This document shows positions 56,757 through 64,000 of a stretch of 64,000 nucleotides of DNA, one piece after another. The position numbers and the translations under genes are program-made. Location: positions 87,633,964 to 87,697,963 of the forward strand of contig NC_072796.1 of NCBI RefSeq assembly GCF_028583425.1, read 5' to 3'. Source of the DNA: Eublepharis macularius. Lineage: Eukaryota; Chordata; Lepidosauria; Squamata; Eublepharidae. How positions within the stretch are numbered: the first letter of the stretch is position 1; every line of letters begins with the position of its first letter. Under the pieces are notes generated by a model. The model was not told where the DNA came from. It saw only the letters and a list, made by a program, of their open reading frames with translations, and made no database searches.

Positions 56757-57705
56757 TAGAATCATAGAGTTGGAAGGAGCCATACAGACCTTAGAGTCCA
56801 ACCCCCTGCCCAGTGCAGGATCAGCCTAAAGCATCTCTGACAAGTATTCATCCAGCCTCTTCTTGAATACTGCCAGTGAGGAGGAGCTCACCACCTCCCT
56901 AGGCAGCTGATTCCACTTTTGAACTACTCTGACTGTGAAAAAGTTTTTCCTAATATCCAGCTGGTACCTTTGTGCATGTAATTTAAGCCCATTGCTTCGG
57001 GTCCTACCCTCTGCTGCCAACTGGAACAGCTCCTTGCCCTCCTCCAAATGACAACCTTTCAAATATTTAAAGAGAGCAATCATGTCCCCCCTCAACCTCC
57101 TCTTCTCCAAACTAAACATTCTCAAGGCCCTCAGCCTTTCCTCGTAGAGCTCAGTCTCCAGACTCCTGATCATCCTCATTGCTCTCCTCTGCACCCTCTC
57201 GATTTTGTCCACATCCTTTTTGAAGTGAGGCCTCCAGAACTGCACACAATACTCCAGGTGCGGCCTGACCAAGGCAGTATAGAGAGGGGCTATGACCTCC
57301 TGCGATTTCGATGCTATGGCCCCTTTGATACAACCCAAGATTGAATTAGCCTTTTTTGCCACCGCATCACACTGACTGCTCATATTTAGTTTACAGTCCA
57401 TTCTTACCCCAAGATCCCTTTCACATATACTACTGCCCAGAAGTGTATCCCCCATCCAGTATTTGTGCTTCCTATTTTTGTGGCCTAGATGTAATACTGT
57501 GCACTTGTCTTTGTTGAATTGCATCCTATTCACAGCTGCCCACTTCTACAGAGTATTCAGGTCTTGTTCAATTTTAATTCTATCTTCTTGGGTGTATGCT
57601 ACTCCTCCCAATTTGGTATCATCAGCAAATTTAATGAGCAGCCCTTCCACTCCTTCATCCAGATCATTGATAAAAATATTGAAAAGTATTGGGCCCAAAA
57701 CCGAG
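56757..57705 (-). mobile_element. CR1 LINE, 5'-truncated, 3' end present
   Basis: The 3' end carries the ATGATTCTAT-type repeat of CR1 (complement at 56757-56772). The - strand frame 56826-57533 (235 codons, open) matches the CR1 ORF2 C-terminus: KCTVLHLGHKN, ERDLGVRMDCKLNMSSQCD, ALVRPHLEYCVQFW, ERVQRRAMRMIRSLE, RYQLDIRKNFFTVRVVQKWN, ending at DEYLSEML. Upstream to 57705 RT text continues, including a FADDTKLGG-like YADD box after a frame break. CR1 copies are usually 5'-truncated like this one. Confidence 0.88.
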
Positions 57706-58769
57706 TAAGTTACTTACTTATTATTTCAAATTGATTCAAATATGACTAACTTTCGTTGAATTAGGAGCCAGGCACTGTTAACAACCACCAATGATGACTG
57801 TTTGTCTTTTGCATAGATTTGGCTCGAATGAAACTAAATAAAAGGCCAAATATTGATATCAGTGAACATTATTATATTAGTTTCTATTTATTTTCTGTTA
57901 CAGTTAAAAATATTTATAGCAAAACTAATAGCACCATGCTTCATGTTGTCTGAAAAGGCTAATATTTGGTGTCAGTAATTAATACAGGTGTCTTATCTCT
58001 TCTTCCACCTCACTGCCATCAATTAAGAAAGAGCTGATAGATCCATAGAATCTTGTTGTACTTAATGTCATAGGCACACAAATGATTAAGAGTAAGATTT
58101 ATAACACAGGAAAATCAGTAATATTTTCAAGTAACAGAATGAAGACCTACAAAAATTCCCTTTCACCTCCATATTTTTAGAAAATGCCTAGGACATACAG
58201 TATAGGAAAGTCAACAAGAGATAAATCATGCAAAAATGCTGTAATTTTACATAAAGAATTTTATAACATTATATTGGATATTATATGCAATAGAATTCTA
58301 AAAGATAGGCAATTTAAAAAGAAAGACTCATGTTTGTTTTTATACACTCTTACAAATACCCATCATAGTTCTTTTGTAGGTGAGTACTTAGTGGCGGAGG
58401 AGAGTGGGGAGGGGGCACAGCAACAAAAACACACAGACACAGCAGCGGACACAGTTCTTTCCTTAAATTTCTCTTTCTCCTTCTCACTCTTACATAAATT
58501 ACTCTCAGTGGTACAATGTGAGGATAACAATAGTAGAACTTACTGTGCTACCTACCTGTGTCTGTAGTATGGAGGAATGACATACTGTCAGCAAGCATAG
58601 CAATGTATGATTAGAGAGCTAATAATATGATAAAGTGTTGATTTGGGGATGACACCACAAAGAATCTTTCTTATTTTGTGGGTAGAAATTTTTATTTTAT
58701 TAAGAGAGTAAAAAGCTTTAAAACCACAGAGAATCTTTATAAACTGGGTGAATGGGCATCAATATAAAA
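57706..58769. other. intron sequence without recognised features
   Basis: AT-rich. The 127-codon + frame at 58184-58567 has no recognised domain. Confidence 0.4.
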
Positions 58770-59125
58770 TGAGGGTCAACATAAAGTGATGTCCATTGGA
58801 ACAAAAGTACCCCTAATTTTATATAAGCATGGATGGGTTCTGAACTGCTGGTGACAGACCAGCAAAGAGATCCTGGGGGTTATGGCAGGTAGCTATGTGG
58901 AAACTTCAACACAGCATGTGGCAGTGGTGAAAAGAGCAAATTGTGTCCAAAGGATTGCTAAGTCCAGCCAGTATCATAGAAACATGTTTCATGGAACTTG
59001 TATTGATCTATGAGGAAGCCACATTTGTAATACTGTGTGCAATTACGGTACAATTAAAGATATTATAGAGCTGGAAAAAGTACAGAACAGGGCAATCAAA
59101 ATGATCAAGGGGCTGAAGTGCCCCT
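58770..59125 (+). mobile_element. decayed CR1 LINE fragment
   Basis: Scattered + strand text such as YCVQL, ELEKVQNRAIKMIKGL (about 59055-59118) corresponds to the CR1 block LEYCVQLW...ERVQRRATKMIKGLE. It is full of stops. It ends where the L2-clade tail begins. Confidence 0.6.
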
Positions 59126-59144
59126 CCCCCCCAGTCTTACTTTA

Positions 59145-60915
59145 CTTTACTTTACTTTAATTGAATTTTTATACCGCCCATCTCCCGAAGGACTCAGGGC
59201 GGTGTACAGCAAAGATAAAACATACAAATATAAAACAATAAGAATATAAAATATAAACATATTAAATAATTTAACTCAGAAACAGGACAACTCAATTAAA
59301 ACACATTTAGGCCAGCCCCGCTTGTTGGAATAATAGCGTCTTAAGGGCACGGCGAAAGGTGTGTAGGTCAGGGACCATACGTATCTCCGGGGGCAATTCA
59401 TTCCAGAGGGCAGGCGCCCTGACAGAGAAGGCTCTCCCCCTGGGGGTCACCAGCCGACATTGTCTGACCGACGACACCCTGAGGAGGCCCTCTCTGTGGG
59501 AGCGTACCGGCCTGTGGGAGGCTATCGGTAGCAGCAGGCGATCTCGCAAATACCTAGGCCCTAAGCCATGGAATGCTCTAAAGATGGTAACCAGCACCTT
59601 GAAGCGCACCCGGAAGACCACCGGAAGCCAATGTAGCTCGCGCAGGAGAGGTGTTACATGGGCGCGCCGTGTTGCTCCCATAATCCGGGAGGTCCTCAAG
59701 GGGAGCCCCATATAGAGAGCGTTACAGTAGTTCAGACGGGAGGAAACAAGGGCATGGGTGACTGTGCGCAAGGCGTCCCAATCCAGAAAGGGACGCAACT
59801 GGTGAACCAGGCGAACCTGATAAAAAGCCCCCCTAGCCACGGCCGACACATGATCTTCTAACGACAGCCGCGCATCCAGGAGGACACCCAAGTTGCGAAC
59901 CCTCTCTGTGGGGGCCAAAATCTCGCCCCCGATAGTCAGCGATGGAACCAACTGGCTATAACGGGGCGCTGGAAACCACAGCCACTCAGTCTTGGAAGGG
60001 TTGAGTCTGAGCCTGTTTTTCCCCATCCAGATCCGCACGGCCTCCGGGCACCGAGACATCACGTTAAGGGCATCATTGGGGTGATCCAGGGTAGAGATGT
60101 ACAACTGAGTATCATCAGCATACTGATGGTACTTTACCCCCAAACCATGGATGATCTCACCCAGCGGCTTCACATAGATGTTAAACAGAAGGGGCGAGAG
60201 GACCGACCCCTGCGGCACCCCACAAGTGAGGTGCCTCCGGGTCGACCTCTGCCCCCCTGTCAGCACAAACTGTGAGCGGTCGGAGAGGAAGGAGGAGAAC
60301 CATCGCAACACAGTGCCCCCCACTCCCAATCCCTCCAACCGCCACAGCATGATACCATGGTCAATGGTGTCAAAAGCCGCTGAGAGGTCTAATAGGACCA
60401 GGACAGAGGAGCAACCCCTGTCCCGAGCCCTCCAGAGATCATCAACCAATGTGACCAATGCCGTTTCCGTACTGTGCCCAGGCCTGAAGCCCGACTGATA
60501 CGGATCCAGGTAGACATCTTCCTCCAGGTGCTGGGGAAGTTGTTGCGCCACCACACTCTCAACAACCTTCACCACAAAACAAAGGTTGGAGACTGGACGA
60601 TAGTTTGCTAATACAGCTGGATCCAGGGAAGGCTTCTTGAGGAGGGGCCTCACCAACGCCTCTTTTAGGGCCATTGGGAAAAAACCCTCTCGCAAAGAAG
60701 CGTTAATAATTCCCTGGAGCCAGCCTCGTGTGACCTCCCGGGAGGCCACCACCAGCCAGGAGGGACACGGGTCCAATAAACAAGTAGCAGCGCTAAGCCT
60801 ACCCAGTATCCTATCCATGTCCTCGGGAGTCACAGGGTCAAACTCTTCCCAGATGACATTCACAAGACCCACCTCTGTCCCCCCATCTATACCCACCATA
60901 ATAGTGTATGGTATA
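59145..60915 (-). mobile_element. L2-clade LINE, 5'-truncated, with long open frame
   Basis: The 3' end is the (TTTAC)n at 59145-59160 followed by the ACCGCCCATCTCCCGAAGG / CAGGGCGGTG region common to lizard L2/CR1-like LINEs. The body encodes the RT described separately. The 5' truncation lies near 60915, beside an (AGAAAT)n tract. It is younger than the other L2-like copies in the window because the frame is still open. Confidence 0.8.
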
Positions 60916-60983
60916 TTTCCATAAATAGAAATAGAAATAGAAATACCAGAAATAGAAATACCACTCTCTGTTTGCTTCCTCAC
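59307..60983 (-). CDS. L2-clade reverse transcriptase, open but with an in-frame deletion
   Basis: 558 codons without a stop; element-derived similarity starts near residue 25 (EVGLVNVIWEEFDPVTPEDM) since the first codons are simple repeat. Key blocks: NYRPVSNL (RT motif 1), GFRPGHSTETAL, VLLDLSAAFDTIDH (motif A Asp), CGVPQGSVLSPLLFNIY (motif B), YHQYADDTQLYI (catalytic YADD), NPSKTEWL, then the C-terminal SRLNYCNALYMGLPL, HVTPLLRELHWLPV and RAFSVRAPALWNELPPEIR. About 11 residues (the LQLVQNAA segment seen at 45.9 kb) are missing between GLPL and MGATRR, an in-frame 33-bp deletion. The endonuclease is lost by 5' truncation, so it is not autonomous. Confidence 0.85.
   Translation of the reverse strand: MRKQTESGISISGISISISIYGNIPYTIMVGIDGGTEVGLVNVIWEEFDPVTPEDMDRILGRLSAATCLLDPCPSWLVVASREVTRGWLQGIINASLREGFFPMALKEALVRPLLKKPSLDPAVLANYRPVSNLCFVVKVVESVVAQQLPQHLEEDVYLDPYQSGFRPGHSTETALVTLVDDLWRARDRGCSSVLVLLDLSAAFDTIDHGIMLWRLEGLGVGGTVLRWFSSFLSDRSQFVLTGGQRSTRRHLTCGVPQGSVLSPLLFNIYVKPLGEIIHGLGVKYHQYADDTQLYISTLDHPNDALNVMSRCPEAVRIWMGKNRLRLNPSKTEWLWFPAPRYSQLVPSLTIGGEILAPTERVRNLGVLLDARLSLEDHVSAVARGAFYQVRLVHQLRPFLDWDALRTVTHALVSSRLNYCNALYMGLPLRTSRIMGATRRAHVTPLLRELHWLPVVFRVRFKVLVTIFRAFHGLGPRYLRDRLLLPIASHRPVRSHREGLLRVSSVRQCRLVTPRGRAFSVRAPALWNELPPEIRMVPDLHTFRRALKTLLFQQAGLA
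60920..60965. repeat. (AGAAAT)n simple repeat
   Basis: AAATAGAAATAGAAATAG and related units beside the 5' edge of the L2-clade insertion. Confidence 0.85.
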
Positions 60984-62830
60984 ATAGAAATAATTTCTGC
61001 CAAAAATTTAGCCACAACCAAAGTAATATCAACATCAGTATCAGCTAGCGGGGAAGATTCAAAAGCAAGGGCAACATTGGAAACTATCACTATCTGTATC
61101 CAAAGGTCTCTCAAAGGGATGACCAACACACAAAGAGAATGTGAGATAAAGTTTCAACCGCACCAGATTCACATGCACATAATCTGTCTGAGTAGGGCAC
61201 TCCTGCTAAAGCAGTAGAGGGGAAACCATTTAGCCTGCCCAAGAGAAAAGCCCTCCAATATTTGGGGACAGTCAATCAAAGAAAAGATACAAGGGTAAGA
61301 GGGGGTGTGAAACCAAAAAACAGCATAGAACATACTCTACGAGCCCTGCCAAGAGGTGACTGATGGTCTAATGTCTCCAGTGCTCTAAGGATAGGCTACC
61401 AGCCCATGGGCCAATAAACACGAGAAATGTAGGGGACAACCTAAAAAAGGAAATTTTTTATTCAAGATTGGACCACTAATGTAAAACATAAAGATCTGAA
61501 TATATTAAAAAAAACTGGTATCTTCAGAAAACAAGACCTTCAAATAAAAGTGAAAAAACAGCTTCCAAGTTTGGCATTCCACTGATCCTCCTAAGCACAG
61601 TTCCAGTGAAAGAATGACAGATGCAACACAGTGCAGAACCCCATTGATCTTCCAAATAGAAATTCCCAAAGGTTGATCAATAGAACTGTCTATGCCAGTA
61701 ATCCAAAGAGCTACCCTATATAAAAGCTGGGGTGGCTGGGGAATGGCTAACACTGAGCAAATGGGTTTAAATGCTTTAGGATTACCAGAACAAAAATTCC
61801 TTTATACTTTGTGCTTGGCTATAGAATCCAGCTGCCAAGAAATTCTAAGGATCTGGTAATCAAATGCATTTGGTTTGTCAATATTTGAAGATATCTGAGG
61901 ACCACCACAACTCCTCATGAACTGTCCACCCCAGGAGCTTAGCAGCCAAATGAACTCCCCGTCCTCAGATTAGGGATGGTTTCCAACTTAGTGTGCCTAG
62001 CATTTATGGAACAAACCCATTGAAGTCCAAGGAAAGAGTCCATCTTGGTCTGTTTTGGGCTAGGACACACTCCAGCCTGGCTAACTCTAGCATGCTTATG
62101 GCCCATTATTTTTTGAAGAATAATATCCTCTAATACAAAACATTGTACAGTCCCCTCAGTATTTTCAAAGTAAGTATCAGATCAAGTCAGTTACGTTCTT
62201 TTGGTTCACTCAAACCTAAGTCACAGTATCCCAGATCAAAGAACCACTTCTCATCCCTTTCTCCTTTCCCATTTACCATCTTCTTCCAACAATCTACTAG
62301 ATATCACTTTCCACAATAGCTCACAGTCTCCAGACACTAAAAGGCACGGCAATCATCATGCTAGAACTGGCTGAGTAGGAACCCCACCCAAAACAATAAT
62401 AAATCAAAGTTCAAGGTTTTAAACGTACTTGGCCATTGTCCTTAAAACACGTATTCTAGGGAGCCTGTTTCATCCTTCTCACTTGGGTCCTTACCAAATA
62501 CTGATTCGTGCCAGTTCAGTGCCTCAAAAAATCAGTATAGATAAGCTGCAGCTGGTGGTACCTTGAGCTACTGCAACTATTATCAGCTCCAGTCCTGAGC
62601 AAGGCCAGAATAGCTTCTAACAAAAATATCTTGAAAGAAAACTAAGATTAAAAACTGTATCTCACCATGAGCAATGAAACAAATAGATAAAAACAGTTTA
62701 GTCAGGCATAAACATGCTTTTCTAATAGAAACAAAGCTGAAAAAATAATCCAGGGAAGGGGGAGGGGAACAATACAAAACTAAACTAATTCTCAAAATAG
62801 TCCAATTAATAGTTTAATTTGTAATAATTG
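60966..62830. other. unassigned intron sequence
   Basis: Possibly an old LINE in reverse sense between 61040 and 61900, but I find no RT motif. No gene supported. Confidence 0.35.
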
Positions 62831-62840
62831 TATGCTGTTT

Positions 62841-63053
62841 TATAGATCCAGAGGAGTTAGCCGTGTTAGTCTGTAGTAGTGAAATAGTAAAGAGTCCAGT
62901 AGCACCTTTTAGATTAACTTTATTGTAGCATAAGCTTTCAAGAGCCACAGTTCTCTTCATCAGATGCATCTGACGAAGAGAGCTGTAACTCTCGAAAGCT
63001 TATGCTACAATAAAGTTGGTTAGTCTTAAAGGTGCTACTGGTCTGTTTACTAT
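62841..63053. mobile_element. foldback Penelope-like element with hammerhead-like cores on both strands
   Basis: A palindrome centred at 62966/62967 (arms 62897-62966 and 62967 to about 63041) with an unpaired left leader of about 55 bp that contains CAGAGGAGTTAGCCGTGTTAG, as at 12512. A 10-bp repeat TATGCTGTTT flanks it (62831-62840 and 63054-63063). On the + strand 62970-62997 reads CTGACGA, A, GAGAG, loop, CTCTC, GAAA; on the - strand the left arm gives CTGATGA, a similar hairpin and GAAA. Both are followed by GCTTATGCTACAATAAAG. The layout is the same as that of the unrelated element at 10408. Confidence 0.65.
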
Positions 63054-63063
63054 TATGCTGTTT

Positions 63064-64000
63064 ATGTTTTTATCATGTTTTACTTTGTAATAAATATTGA
63101 GCAGATCTTTTGAAGAACTGAAATTTTTAAAATCTCAATAAATAATGTGTTCTAGATGAGACTATAGTTAGGCCAGAGTACAAAAGGTAAAATGAGATAA
63201 TTATCCCTCTGTTTGTGCATCCATCTTTGAATAAGAGCCAATGGCTCTGACATCTATGATTGATTCTTCTACAGATAACACCTGATAGTTTCAAATGATG
63301 CTGTGACACTAAAAATTAGATATCATGTGTAAATCAAAGTTGTGGCAATAAGAGCAGTTTCTACCAAGTTTGTTTATATGTGGCAGCATTGACATTGGTT
63401 CGAGTGCCATACAATCTCCAAAGTGTCAACAAATTTCTAGAGGGAACAGAGACACTTAAATTTATTTCTGCAATTTTCACATTCTTATTTTTCAATAGGA
63501 ATGAAGTATTCTGATAGTACACCAGTGTTCTCTGTATACTTCGGTGGCTGTAATGATGGCCTGCAGTCTGCAATGAGTGCCACATTCCTTTAAAAGCATC
63601 TGTACCATTCAAGGTAACAGCTTGGGTCCACCAGTAATTTCTGTTGCTGGGAGGGATTTCTATCCACGGAGAGATACTTTCTCATCTCCCTCCTCCTCTG
63701 GCAGTTGAAGATGGCTCCTGAAATGATGCTATGGGTGGGTGGAAGACACAGAACATCTGCAGAACAATATACATGGGGAGCTGGAGGTTGGTAGTGGGAG
63801 GGAAAAACTGATGAAAATTGCCCCTTCCATCTGCAGAACTCTTCCAAAGGATTCAAAGCAGATAATTTTCTCACCCATCTCCTCTCCTCTCTCTTCCTTT
63901 TCCTTCCTGCCCTTTTCCACTTTAGTTGGAGTCATTACATACTGGGAAATGTAGTTCCCAAGATGCCTCACATTAATAAGGGAGAAATCCTGGAAACTAT
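63064..64000. other. intron sequence without recognised features
   Basis: No supported gene or repeat up to the window end. Confidence 0.4.

Larger units (their letters stand above)
16418..64000 (+). other. XKR4: XKR4 intron 1, part only
   Basis: Begins at the GTAAGC donor at 16418. No sequence matching XKR4 exon 2 is found to the window end, which fits the very long first intron of this gene in other vertebrates. All mobile elements and arrays listed to the right of 16418 are therefore intronic. That the intron spans the whole rest of the window is inference. Confidence 0.8.

Noticed and set aside
62583..63874. Several 60-94 codon - strand frames near the window end
   Set aside because: Chance frames in intron DNA, without recognised motifs.

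Overview
This window reads as nuclear DNA of a vertebrate, most likely a squamate reptile (a lizard; a gecko-like genome would fit, but I cannot fix the species). The reasons are one clear vertebrate gene exon with a spliced structure (XKR4 exon 1), tRNA-derived SINEs of the Sauria/Squam type, a 5S rRNA-derived SINE, and a very mixed set of L1, L2, CR1, DIRS, Ngaro, Penelope-like and hAT elements typical of lizards. There are no prokaryotic features. Family names are given from recognised motifs, not from a database search.

Layout. 1-4870 is a Ngaro-type tyrosine-recombinase retrotransposon on the + strand (gag, reverse transcriptase/RNase H, tyrosine recombinase, SGNH hydrolase, 3' tail). 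It abuts the 5' part of an L1 on the - strand (ORF1, 4871-5734), so it probably landed inside that L1. 6.1-13.9 kb is intergenic sequence with L2-like fragments, a foldback Penelope-like unit and SINEs. 13.9-16.6 kb is a CpG island that carries the promoter region and first coding exon of XKR4 (15561-16417, splice donor at 16418). Everything to the right lies in what should be the first intron of XKR4, which is very long in other vertebrates; exon 2 is not in the window.

The intron is packed with mobile DNA: a 5'-truncated Ngaro 3' fragment bracketed by a 122-bp direct repeat (19.4-20.4 kb); a GC-rich degenerate tandem array of about 12 units (22.2-23.9 kb); three members of one non-autonomous hAT family, each with a perfect 8-bp target-site duplication; a second short hAT-like family; two solo LTRs with 5-bp duplications; a decayed DIRS element with inverted terminal repeats (33.7-37.8 kb) and a DIRS remnant (44 kb); a twin-primed, inverted L1 with a 17-bp duplication (49.7-53.3 kb); CR1 copies; and an L2-clade element with a 558-codon open reading frame (59.1-60.9 kb).

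Functionally there is one host gene here. XKR4 encodes a plasma-membrane XK-family protein linked to caspase-activated phospholipid scrambling. All other open frames belong to mobile elements or are by-products of low-complexity DNA. The observations most worth following are the hammerhead-like RNA motifs in two unrelated foldback families, the 122-bp flanking repeat around the Ngaro fragment, the GC-rich array inside the XKR4 intron, and the hAT family.
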